From Marinobacter denitrificans (GTDB taxonomy: Bacteria > Pseudomonadota > Gammaproteobacteria > Pseudomonadales > Oleiphilaceae): a DNA stretch of 64,000 nucleotides. Made by a program: the position numbers and the translations under genes. This document shows positions 46,070 to 53,137 of the stretch, piece by piece. Each line of letters opens with the position of its first letter. Within the stretch, counting starts at the first letter, position 1. The stretch lies in the NCBI RefSeq assembly GCF_008795955.1, contig NZ_VMHN01000005.1, positions 174,812-238,811 on the forward strand, written 5' to 3'. Below the pieces are notes generated by a model. The model had not been told where the DNA came from. It saw only the letters and a program-made list of their open reading frames with translations, and searched no databases.

Positions 46070-47089
46070 ATGCCTACCATCAAGATTGAGGGTACTGGTG
46101 AGCAGTTTGAACAAACTGAATCGCAGGATTGTATCCTTCGCGCAGGCCTTACAGCCGGCTATGGTCTGGCCTATGAGTGTAACTCCGGTGGTTGTGGTAC
46201 TTGTAAATTCCAGTTGATCGAAGGCGAAATTGAAGAGCCCTGGCCCACCGCGCCGGCTCTTAGTGCCCGCGATATAAAAAAGGGTAGAAAGCTGGCCTGT
46301 CAATGCAAAGCCAAAACTGATCTCGTGATTAAAATGCGCACCGACCCGGAATATGCGCCGATCAATCTGCCAGCCCGGTTTGAGGCAACCCTGAGTTCCC
46401 GTAGGGATGTCACAAGTGACATTGTTGAGTTCTGCTTCCAGGCCCCCGATAGCTCGGACGCAAAGTTTCTGCCAGGGCAATACGCAATGCTCACCTTTCC
46501 TGACGGCAGGGGGCCACGGGCTTACTCCATGAGCAATCTTCCCAATGGGGACGGGGTATGGGAGTTCTGGATTCGAAGAAAACCCGGGGGGGAAGTCAGC
46601 GGTGCGCTTTTCGATGAGCTCAGGGTTGGGGGTAGGATTGTCGTCGATGGACCATACGGCCACGCCTATCTGCGCGCTGAAAGTGAAAGGGATATTTTGT
46701 GTATCGCTGGTGGTTCCGGCATTTCGCCTATGCTGTCCATCGCGCGAGGCGTGTTGATGGACCCTGATATGGAAGGCCGTCAAGTACACTTCTATTTCGG
46801 GGGCAGAACGCCAGAGGACCTGTGTGGCCTTGATGAACTGAAAGCGCTACCAGGTTTTGACAGGCGTGTTCATTACCGGCCCGCGATTTCAATGCCTGAA
46901 TATGCATCGGATTGGACGGGTGACACTGGATTCATTCATGAGATCGTAGAGAATCAACTTGGAAATGAGCTTTCAAGGTTCGAATGTTATCTTGCCGGGC
47001 CGCCGCCAATGGTTCAGGCGACCACAAAGATGCTTCAGTTGCAGGGAAATGTTCCAACTGGCCAGATACACTACGATCCGTTCTATTAA
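46070..47089 (+). CDS. Dioxygenase reductase (plant-type ferredoxin, FAD, NAD)
   Basis: 339 residues from the ATG at 46070 behind CGAGGGA; a longer frame starts within the spacer. N-terminal [2Fe-2S] ferredoxin domain: CNSGGCGTCKFQLIEG with a fourth Cys in ACQCKA. FAD domain: RAYSMSNLPNGDGVWEFWIR. NAD domain: ILCIAGGSGISPMLSIARGV and YLAGPPPMV. The layout is that of NahAa/BenC-type reductases. It oxidises NADH and feeds the Rieske ferredoxin at 44640, a naphthalene-dioxygenase-like class with reductase plus ferredoxin. A 12-bp palindrome (47093-47104) follows its stop. Confidence 0.9.
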   Translation: MPTIKIEGTGEQFEQTESQDCILRAGLTAGYGLAYECNSGGCGTCKFQLIEGEIEEPWPTAPALSARDIKKGRKLACQCKAKTDLVIKMRTDPEYAPINLPARFEATLSSRRDVTSDIVEFCFQAPDSSDAKFLPGQYAMLTFPDGRGPRAYSMSNLPNGDGVWEFWIRRKPGGEVSGALFDELRVGGRIVVDGPYGHAYLRAESERDILCIAGGSGISPMLSIARGVLMDPDMEGRQVHFYFGGRTPEDLCGLDELKALPGFDRRVHYRPAISMPEYASDWTGDTGFIHEIVENQLGNELSRFECYLAGPPPMVQATTKMLQLQGNVPTGQIHYDPFY

Positions 47090-47092
47090 CGT

Positions 47093-47104
47093 AACCCGCG
47101 GGTT
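47093..47104. repeat. 12-bp perfect palindrome
   Basis: AACCCGCGGGTT, 3 bp after the reductase stop and about 80 bp before nadC. It is too tight for a stable hairpin loop and has no T-tract. It may be a protein site or chance. Confidence 0.3.
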
Positions 47105-47183
47105 TCAAGAATCAGGCGTTCCTATAAACTGAGGCTTTTGTCTCGAACCAGGCGTGTTGTTAAATTAGCAAGGAGTAAAACAA

Positions 47184-48032
47184 GTGCGTGTATCAAGATT
47201 GGTTGTTCGGGAAGATGTGAGACGTGCTCTGGACGAGGATCTCGGAGCCGGGGACATCACGGCGGGCCTGATTCCTTATGGACATGTTGCTCATGGGCAA
47301 ATAATCTGCAGGGAACACGCTGTGTTCTGTGGAAGAGAATGGTTTGATGAGGTTTTCCAGGAGATTGATCCCAGGATTACCATTGAGTGGGACGTTGATG
47401 ACGGCGACCCGCTGATTCCCGACCAGGTATTCTGCCGCTTCTCAGGACCGGCTGGTGCACTGGTGCAAGGGGAGCGTACTGCACTCAACTTCCTCCAGAT
47501 GCTTTCGGGCATCGCGACCGTATCGCGGCGGTACTCGGATGCGCTTAAAGGCTTTGGCACGGGTGTGAAGTTGCTTGATACCCGTAAGACCTTGCCAGGG
47601 CTTCGGGTTGCCCAGAAATACGCGACCGCATGCGGAGGCTGCGTCAATCACCGCCTTACCCTTGCGGAGTCGTTTCTGGTCAAAGAGAACCACATCGTCG
47701 CCTGCGGCTCCATCACCAAGGCTGTAGGGGTTGCGCGTCAACACAACAGCTACTCGAAACTGGAAGTTGAAGTCGAGAACCTTGATGAACTGCAAGAGGC
47801 CCTGACTGCTGGCGCAGACATGGTGTTACTGGATAATTTCACACCGCAACTGGTGCATGATGCGCTAAAACTGAATCAGGGCCGGATGCTCATTGAGGTC
47901 TCCGGAGGAGTGAGCTGGGATACCTTGAAGGATTATGCCATAAAAGGGGTAGACTTCATTTCTGTGGGGGCACTCACCAAAGACCTGAAAGCAGTCGACT
48001 TCTCAATGCGATTCAGTTATTCCGGAACCTGA
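47184..48032 (+). CDS. nadC: Quinolinate phosphoribosyltransferase
   Basis: 282 residues, GTG start at 47184 eight bases after AAGGAG. NadC signatures are clear: EDLGAGDITAGLIP at residue 19, the substrate-binding LLDTRKTLPGLRVAQKYATA, GGCVNHRLTLAESFLVKENH and the C-terminal EVSGGVSWDTLKDYAIKGVD, SVGALTKDL. It makes nicotinate mononucleotide from quinolinate and PRPP with release of CO2. ModD, a relative, lacks the KENHI motif seen here. There is no nadA or nadB nearby, so it is not part of a normal NAD operon. It is the last plus-strand gene of the catabolic run and faces the nickel transporter genes, ending 7 bp from nikO. Confidence 0.92.
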   Translation: MRVSRLVVREDVRRALDEDLGAGDITAGLIPYGHVAHGQIICREHAVFCGREWFDEVFQEIDPRITIEWDVDDGDPLIPDQVFCRFSGPAGALVQGERTALNFLQMLSGIATVSRRYSDALKGFGTGVKLLDTRKTLPGLRVAQKYATACGGCVNHRLTLAESFLVKENHIVACGSITKAVGVARQHNSYSKLEVEVENLDELQEALTAGADMVLLDNFTPQLVHDALKLNQGRMLIEVSGGVSWDTLKDYAIKGVDFISVGALTKDLKAVDFSMRFSYSGT

Positions 48033-48039
48033 TGACCGT

Positions 48040-48831
48040 CTAGCTTTTTTGCCTGTTCGCATCGCCGGGATGATAATGAGATGAATGCTCCGGGTCTGAA
48101 GGGGGAGTGTGTGTGAGGTCGTCATCTGAATGTACATGTTTGTGTGAGTGAACGTGAACATGGGGGTGCTGATGAAGAATGGAATTCACGAAAGATCCAT
48201 TTTTTATCAGCACTGCCCGTGTAGCCAACTGGTCAATCAGATCCTGGTCGTGTGAGGTGAAGACGAGCGCTTGTGAGAGTTCTGCCAGACACTTGATGAG
48301 TCGTTGCCTGGCGCTTTCATCAAGGCCGGTTGTTGGTTCGTCCAGAAGAATGATGTCTGGGTCCATGGCGAGCACAGTCGCGATAGAGACCAACCTCTTT
48401 TCTCCGCCAGACAGTTTATAGGTAATCCTTTCTGATAATTCCCCCAAGCCGAGTTTGTTCAGAGTGTCAAGGGCTATAGCCCTGGCATGCCTGGGACTGT
48501 GCCCGAGGTTGATAGGACCGAAGGCGACATCCTCGATTACGGAAGGACAGAACAGCTGATCATCAGAATCCTGAAACACCAGGCCGATTTTCGACCGTAT
48601 CTGATGAAAGTCGGATTTATTGTTGAGTGTTTTTCCGAATGCGGTGTAATCCCCCCCTGATAGTGGATGGAGCCCGACCAGAGCGTCCAGAAATGTGGAC
48701 TTCCCAGTGCCGTTCGCTCCAAGTAAAGTAACCCTTTCGCCAGGGTTCAGGTGGAAGTTTATGTCACTTATCAACCGTTCGTTATTCCGATCAATGTTTA
48801 CACCCTGGAGTTCCAGTAAGGAAGAGGTCAT
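48040..48831 (-). CDS. nikO: Nickel ECF transporter ATPase
   Basis: 263 residues from the ATG at 48831, which overlaps the nikQ stop (ATGA) and follows AGGAG; an upstream Met at 48858 lies inside nikQ. Walker A GANGTGKST, Q-loop GLVFQDSDDQLF, signature LSGGEKRLV and Walker B IILLDEPTTGLDE. The C-terminus is a His-rich tail (HQHPHVHVHSHKHVH), likely to bind nickel. It is the energising subunit of the cobalt/nickel ECF family. It ends the leftward nik operon and converges on nadC. Confidence 0.92.
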   Translation of the reverse strand: MTSSLLELQGVNIDRNNERLISDINFHLNPGERVTLLGANGTGKSTFLDALVGLHPLSGGDYTAFGKTLNNKSDFHQIRSKIGLVFQDSDDQLFCPSVIEDVAFGPINLGHSPRHARAIALDTLNKLGLGELSERITYKLSGGEKRLVSIATVLAMDPDIILLDEPTTGLDESARQRLIKCLAELSQALVFTSHDQDLIDQLATRAVLIKNGSFVNSILHQHPHVHVHSHKHVHSDDDLTHTPPSDPEHSSHYHPGDANRQKS

Positions 48832-49592
48832 GTCATGTAACTCCTGAATATCAGGCATACGGAGGTAACGGTGGCTAGTGTGAGGGTAATACTGTCAAAA
48901 ACTTTCCATTGGCTCTCTGAATGAAAGGTAAAGGAACCGTTGAAGCCGCGACACCTCATGGCGTTGCTCACTCTGCGCGAGCGCTCGAAACTTCTTACCA
49001 GTAACATGCCGACCAGCCAGCCAAAAGTGCGCCAGGTGTGGACATTGGATCTGGCGACGAACGCCCTTGCTTTCATGGCGCGACGAATGCGAGCATATTC
49101 GTTCTCCAGTACACTGATATAACGAACCGACATGAGCAACAACTGGACCAGATTCCCGGGCACTCTCAACAGCCTGAGTGCATTGCCAACCTGCAGCGGT
49201 GACAGGGTTCCAATCAAAGCAAGGTTCAGCAAGGTAATGGTATTGATTTTGAGGGCAATAACCGCTGCAAGCTTAAGGCCCTCCCCTGACGGTACAATCG
49301 GTCCGAGCTCGAATAAGGGTTCCCCGGTGGTGGTAAAAGGAAGAACCAACAGCAAGACAATCACGAACCCTTCCAGCAGAACTAAACGGTGAACCACCGA
49401 GAATGCACCGAGGCCTGCAAGTGCCGTGATCCCAGCTGCAAACACAAGGGCACCGGTGAGTATGACAAGACTATCAATACTGATCAGTGTGACTGTGGTC
49501 AAAACCGCTGTTAGCAGTCTTGTACGGGGATCAAGATAATTGATCGCAGAAGTACCACTTTGATCGGTCTGAGCGTGCAGGGCATTACTCAC
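48828..49592 (-). CDS. nikQ: Nickel ECF transporter T-component
   Basis: 254 residues. Membrane helices include LLTAVLTTVTLISIDSLVIL and FVIVLLLVLPFTTTGEP. The coupling-helix motif typical of T-components is present in the C-terminal part (RRAMKARAF), followed by RVSNAMRCRGF. It joins NikM to the ATPase. It overlaps nikO by 4 bp and nikL by 4 bp, so the operon is tightly coupled. Confidence 0.9.
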   Translation of the reverse strand: MSNALHAQTDQSGTSAINYLDPRTRLLTAVLTTVTLISIDSLVILTGALVFAAGITALAGLGAFSVVHRLVLLEGFVIVLLLVLPFTTTGEPLFELGPIVPSGEGLKLAAVIALKINTITLLNLALIGTLSPLQVGNALRLLRVPGNLVQLLLMSVRYISVLENEYARIRRAMKARAFVARSNVHTWRTFGWLVGMLLVRSFERSRRVSNAMRCRGFNGSFTFHSESQWKVFDSITLTLATVTSVCLIFRSYMT

Positions 49593-50164
49593 AGCCTGGA
49601 TCCCCGACGCCTGGAAAACCAGAGCATACCGAGCCCGGCGAGTCCTGCTATATAACCAATACCCCCGAGTATGTCCTGAATTCGCCGTTCATCCTGGACC
49701 TCCTGCAGCTCCGCACGCAGCGGAGCAACCTGGCCGGAAACGGCACTTTCAATCAGTGTCTTCAACTTGCCTGACTGAGGCTCACACAACGGAGGTAGAG
49801 AAGCAGGGTTTGACGGTTGCAGACTGTCCGGTTCTGATTCGGACACAATCACTTCGGACATCTGGACGTCCCAATGTGCAACATGACCCTCCCCCGAATT
49901 GGCACTGATGCGGTAGCCCTGGCGAACATTAACAGGAAAAGAGAAGCTGCCGTCGGTATCCGTGCGTGTGTTTGCGATCTCGTCATCACCTTTGAGGCTG
50001 GCCAGAGAAACCCGTGCATTTTTCAGCTTCTGACCTCCAGAAAAGTATACTTCTCCGGTGATTCGATCCTGTTCAGCGTAAGCAAACACTTTAAGTTGAT
50101 GCGCCTGTACTGGCCCATGGAAGATCAGAAAACCAAGAATTGTCAGCAGAGTTTTGTTAAACAT
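49589..50164 (-). CDS. nikL: Nickel ECF transporter accessory protein NikL
   Basis: 191 residues. A signal peptide ends GPVQA and the mature chain begins HQLKVFAYAEQD, a histidine start as in NikL/NikN accessory proteins. An Ig-like domain follows (ITGEVYFSGGQKLKNARVSL, DTDGSFSFPVNVRQGYRISA), then a Pro-rich linker, a coiled coil (PLRAELQEVQDERRIQDI) and one membrane helix (GGIGYIAGLAGLGMLWF). It sits beside NikM and may deliver nickel to it. It overlaps nikM by 8 bp. Confidence 0.8.
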   Translation of the reverse strand: MFNKTLLTILGFLIFHGPVQAHQLKVFAYAEQDRITGEVYFSGGQKLKNARVSLASLKGDDEIANTRTDTDGSFSFPVNVRQGYRISANSGEGHVAHWDVQMSEVIVSESEPDSLQPSNPASLPPLCEPQSGKLKTLIESAVSGQVAPLRAELQEVQDERRIQDILGGIGYIAGLAGLGMLWFSRRRGSRL

Positions 50165-50777
50165 GACGGCCCTCCTTTGGCAGAATTAATTCCGGTGCGA
50201 CACGCTTGATAAACCCAACCGTGAAGCCCGTAATTACGCCCTCGATAGCCATCAAAGGAACAAAAGTTAGCAGGATGATCTTGGCTGCGGGAATCAGGTT
50301 TGGATCAGAGAGCATGATAGAACTCGTTAACAGAATGCCCGTCATGCAGGCACCAAGGCCGCCTGCGAGAAGACCGAGCCAGAATGATTTCCTGGGTGAC
50401 GCGTTGTGAATTAGCGGACGTATGACAATGGCACACAACACCGCTGGGAGCGCCAGGTTGACCAGATTAACGCCCAGGACAACCAGCCCTCCATAGCCAA
50501 AGAAAACCGCCTGAAGGACGAGGGCAATCAGTATGGCGGGCACAGCCACGATACCCAGAACAATGCCCATCAGGCCATTCAGCAACAGATGAACACTGCT
50601 GACCCCCACAGGGATACTGACCAACGAAGAAACAAATAGGGCAGCTGCAAGCAGAGCTGTCTGGGGGATGCTTTCTGCCGGCATTCTCTTCAGAGAGTAG
50701 CCCAGCATTGCAATCCCCAGGACAGCACCACCGATCAGTACTGGCTCAGAAAGAATGCCTTCCGGTATATGAGCCAC
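50157..50777 (-). CDS. nikM: Nickel ECF transporter substrate-binding subunit
   Basis: 206 residues, CbiM/NikM fold. It begins MAHIPEGILSEPVLIGGAVL. In this family His near the N-terminus binds nickel in a square-planar site (MHIPDG pattern). Here an Ala separates Met and His, so Met removal would leave His at position 2. Later helices hold SVHLLLNGLMGIVLGIVAVP, a conserved metal-channel segment, and the rest is typical. It is the nickel or cobalt selectivity subunit. nikR and nikK in the same operon favour nickel. Confidence 0.9.
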   Translation of the reverse strand: MAHIPEGILSEPVLIGGAVLGIAMLGYSLKRMPAESIPQTALLAAALFVSSLVSIPVGVSSVHLLLNGLMGIVLGIVAVPAILIALVLQAVFFGYGGLVVLGVNLVNLALPAVLCAIVIRPLIHNASPRKSFWLGLLAGGLGACMTGILLTSSIMLSDPNLIPAAKIILLTFVPLMAIEGVITGFTVGFIKRVAPELILPKEGRHV

Positions 50778-50785
50778 GTGGCTGT

Positions 50786-51574
50786 TTACTCCATATCCTG
50801 AACGTAAACCCAGATGAGCCCACCTTCTTCGACATCCACGGTTTTGCCATCCGGATTTTTCATCGGCTTATCCGCTGTTAGCAGTGCAGCGAACCCCCAC
50901 CAGCCCTCACGGGGCATCGCGTAGCTGAATACTCCTTGCTGGTCGGCCTTAATGGTCTGGGTTACAAACTCATCAGAAGGGATGGCTACCGAACCATCGT
51001 TTCTCCACTCAACTTCTACCATTGCTCCGGGCACAGGCTCGCCATCTTTCAGTACCACGCCCCTGAATAGATTTCCGGACCACAATCCATAGGGTTGGGT
51101 CATAGGTTCGATTTCTACCGGCATGCCGACGAGTTGGTCCCAGGCGCTGCTGCCACCGTAGGCACTGACGATGACTTTGGTGTAATGAACGATCATGACT
51201 TCTTCTGAGGGTTCCCAATAAGGCTCCGGTTCAATGAAGAAAACATGATCGCCGGGTCGTGCGACAGAGTGGCTTGCTGAATAGTGTCGCTTTCCATCTT
51301 CTTCATGAATGGTCAGGGAGCCGAGAAGATCTTGCTGTTCGCCCCTTGTCATCACGCCAAACCGAACCGGCATGTCGATATCCATTCTGGGACCAGTGGC
51401 CATCGGATGGGTGAATTGAATATCGAGATTAATGGACTGGCTAGTCTGTTCTGAAATCACAGCGTGTTGAGGGATCAATTCCAGAAAATGGGCCGATGAA
51501 ATGGCAGGTACAATGAATAACCAGGCTCCTGCAACAAGGGCGTACTTTCTTGCTTTCTGGGAACTAGCTGACAT
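50786..51574 (-). CDS. nikK: Periplasmic DUF4198 protein NikK
   Basis: 262 residues with a signal peptide (KYALVAGAWLFIVPAISSA) and a mature start HFLELIP. The body is a beta-sandwich of the DUF4198 type (NLDIQFTHPMATGPRMDIDM, PGDHVFFIEPEPYWEPSEEV, GWWGFAALLTADKPMKNPDG). NikK proteins accompany NikM/NikL transporters and are thought to bind nickel in the periplasm. It is the first structural gene after nikR and is 8 bp from nikM. Confidence 0.82.
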   Translation of the reverse strand: MSASSQKARKYALVAGAWLFIVPAISSAHFLELIPQHAVISEQTSQSINLDIQFTHPMATGPRMDIDMPVRFGVMTRGEQQDLLGSLTIHEEDGKRHYSASHSVARPGDHVFFIEPEPYWEPSEEVMIVHYTKVIVSAYGGSSAWDQLVGMPVEIEPMTQPYGLWSGNLFRGVVLKDGEPVPGAMVEVEWRNDGSVAIPSDEFVTQTIKADQQGVFSYAMPREGWWGFAALLTADKPMKNPDGKTVDVEEGGLIWVYVQDME

Positions 51575-51601
51575 CGGTAATTCCTTTTCGCTTCGGCCAG
51601 T

Positions 51602-52084
51602 TCAGGTGGCCGGGTGAGTATGAACGTGCTGGTGTGGCTCATGGGACGTGGATAACCCGTTGTGACTGTGGGATGCCACTTCATAAACCACTGGCAGAAG
51701 GTAGATCTGACCGTGACGAATGCCCGGTTTTGCAATCAGGTTTTCGCTGAACGCCCTTAGCTCCTTTGTCGGGCCACGGGTTACAAGTGTTTCAAAGCAA
51801 TGGTCATGATCCAGGTGGACCTGCAGCGTTGATACCAAAACGTCGTGGTGTTGATGCTGTATCCGTGCCAATCGGGTTGCCAGCTCCCGTTCCTTATGGC
51901 TATACACATAGGTAATCGTGCCAATAGAGTGGCCATCCAGGGAGTGCTCGAGCTCATCTGTTTCAAGTTTTTTCCGAATTAGATCCCGAATCGCCTCGGA
52001 GCGGTTGTTGTAGCTGAAGCGATGGAGAAACTGGTCAAAAAGTTCTGCAAGATCGTCGTCAAGTGAAACTGTGAAACGTTGCAT
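51602..52084 (-). CDS. nikR: Nickel-responsive regulator NikR
   Basis: 160 residues. The N-terminal ribbon-helix-helix (MQRFTVSLDDDLAELFDQFL, YNNRSEAIRDLIRKKLE) binds DNA. The C-terminal ACT-like domain holds the nickel-site pattern: His in IQHQHHDVLVSTLQVHLDHD and Cys in HCFETLVTRG. IAKPGIRHGQIYLLPV is also characteristic. An extra His-rich tail (HEPHQHVHTH) extends beyond the usual end. It should repress the nik operon when nickel is plentiful. It is the first gene of the leftward operon. Confidence 0.93.
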   Translation of the reverse strand: MQRFTVSLDDDLAELFDQFLHRFSYNNRSEAIRDLIRKKLETDELEHSLDGHSIGTITYVYSHKERELATRLARIQHQHHDVLVSTLQVHLDHDHCFETLVTRGPTKELRAFSENLIAKPGIRHGQIYLLPVVYEVASHSHNGLSTSHEPHQHVHTHPAT

Positions 52085-52137
52085 GTATACTCCTTGATAC
52101 TCCGGCGTCAGGTATGAGATACCTCAGCCTGGGGTGT
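52085..52137 (-). promoter_or_regulatory. nikR upstream region with candidate NikR site
   Basis: Only 53 bp separate nikR from the end of the dienelactone hydrolase gene. They hold GGTATGAGATACC (52111-52123), a 13-bp near-palindrome, and repeats of the word GATAC/GTAT nearby. NikR operators are built from GTATGA and TCATAC halves, and GTATGA is present at 52112. The spacing to a second half is not canonical, so this is tentative. Confidence 0.35.
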
Positions 52138-52821
52138 TCAGGCACTGGTGAAGTTCTGCGACAAAAAGTCCAGGGTGCGTTGCCACGCCAGCTCTGCGCT
52201 GGGCCCATGAAAACTGTCCCGCAAATTACAGTTGAATCCGTGTCCCGCGTCGGGATAGATGCAGATATTAAGATCTGCCTCCGAGTTTGCGGCCCTGATG
52301 TCTTCGACGTTCTCCAGGGGGATCACGTGGTCGAGTGCCCCGAAATGGAGTAGAGCCGGGCACTGAGGGTGCTGATCTCTGAATTGGTGGATGTAAGAAC
52401 CGTAGTAACAAACTGCGGCCTGGACCTTGGGCGTGCTGGCTACCAGCCAAGCGATCGTTCCCCCGTAACAGAAACCTACAACGGCCACGGGGCCGGACTG
52501 GGCGAGATAGCTAATGCTTGCCAGTGTGTCGTTGAGTGCGTCGTTCCACTCCAGGCGTGAACGCAGGTCCCTTCCCTTATCAACGTCCTCAGTCGAATAG
52601 CCCAACTGGACGCCTGGCTCCAGCCGATCAAAAAGCGATGGGGCAAGCGCGTCGTAACCACTCTGTGAAAACCGTTCACACACATCGCGAATGTGCTGAT
52701 TAACTCCGAATACTTCCTGGATGACAACAACTCGTCCCTTGCAGGGAGTACTGAACGGTATCGAGTGGTAAGCGGAAAATTCATGCCCGTCATCAGCGTA
52801 TAGCCTTAGCCAGTCAGCCAT
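52138..52821 (-). CDS. Dienelactone hydrolase family protein
   Basis: 227 residues, alpha/beta hydrolase of the DLH type. The start MADWLRLYADDGHEFSAYHS and VVVIQEVFGVNQHIRDVCER are characteristic, the nucleophile is Cys in VVGFCYGGTIAWLVA near 121, Asp lies in HFGALDHVIPL and His in DAGHGFNCNLR. The enzyme opens dienelactones in chlorocatechol or protoanemonin routes. No ortho-cleavage gene is in the window, so its job may be side-product removal. It is leftward, upstream of nikR. Its promoter region carries an operator-like 15-mer shared with the catabolic island. Confidence 0.88.
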   Translation of the reverse strand: MADWLRLYADDGHEFSAYHSIPFSTPCKGRVVVIQEVFGVNQHIRDVCERFSQSGYDALAPSLFDRLEPGVQLGYSTEDVDKGRDLRSRLEWNDALNDTLASISYLAQSGPVAVVGFCYGGTIAWLVASTPKVQAAVCYYGSYIHQFRDQHPQCPALLHFGALDHVIPLENVEDIRAANSEADLNICIYPDAGHGFNCNLRDSFHGPSAELAWQRTLDFLSQNFTSA

Positions 52822-53137
52822 TATCTGAACCCTCTGACCGTTGGTATCAATTCACTATGGTCGTTCAAGTTGCCGTGGACCTGTCGTGCATTCATACCAA
52901 TTATTAATTAATGAGATACTATCTTAACTGTAGAAATATTGGCGGCGTGTTGTCAATGTATTTTTGTTGGGGCATTAGCGCTTGACAGGTTTTCCTCCCA
53001 GAGCTAGCCTGATTTCCATATGATAAGAAAGCATCTTGATAGATGGAAACTAGTTGGCGGCCCAAATGTTTCTGGAGAGCCTTTAATCACCCTTTGATGT
53101 GCGAGGGGGAACGCAAGGTGAGTGGCGCGAGGATTTT
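52822..53137. other. Divergent regulatory region
   Basis: About 315 bp between the leftward hydrolase and the rightward carboxyltransferase. Besides the leftward promoter and operator-like site, a rightward TTGACA lies at 52982-52987 with a poor -10 (TAGCCT, 17-bp spacing). The stretch 52900-52960 is AT-rich. No gene is visible. Confidence 0.45.
52912..52956 (-). promoter_or_regulatory. Leftward promoter with operator-like site
   Basis: On the minus strand TTGACA (52956-52951), 18-bp spacer and TACAGT (52932-52927) point towards the dienelactone hydrolase gene. Directly after the -10 lies TAAGATAGTATCTCA (52926-52912), whose plus-strand reading TGAGATACTATCTTA is the best palindrome of the three copies. 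It matches the site at 28953 in 13 of 15 positions. Confidence 0.55.

Noticed and set aside
47184..52084. nadC plus nickel transporter as part of a Lar-type nickel-pincer cofactor system
   Set aside because: That cofactor does derive from nicotinic acid adenine dinucleotide, but no larA, larB, larC or larE homologue is in the window.
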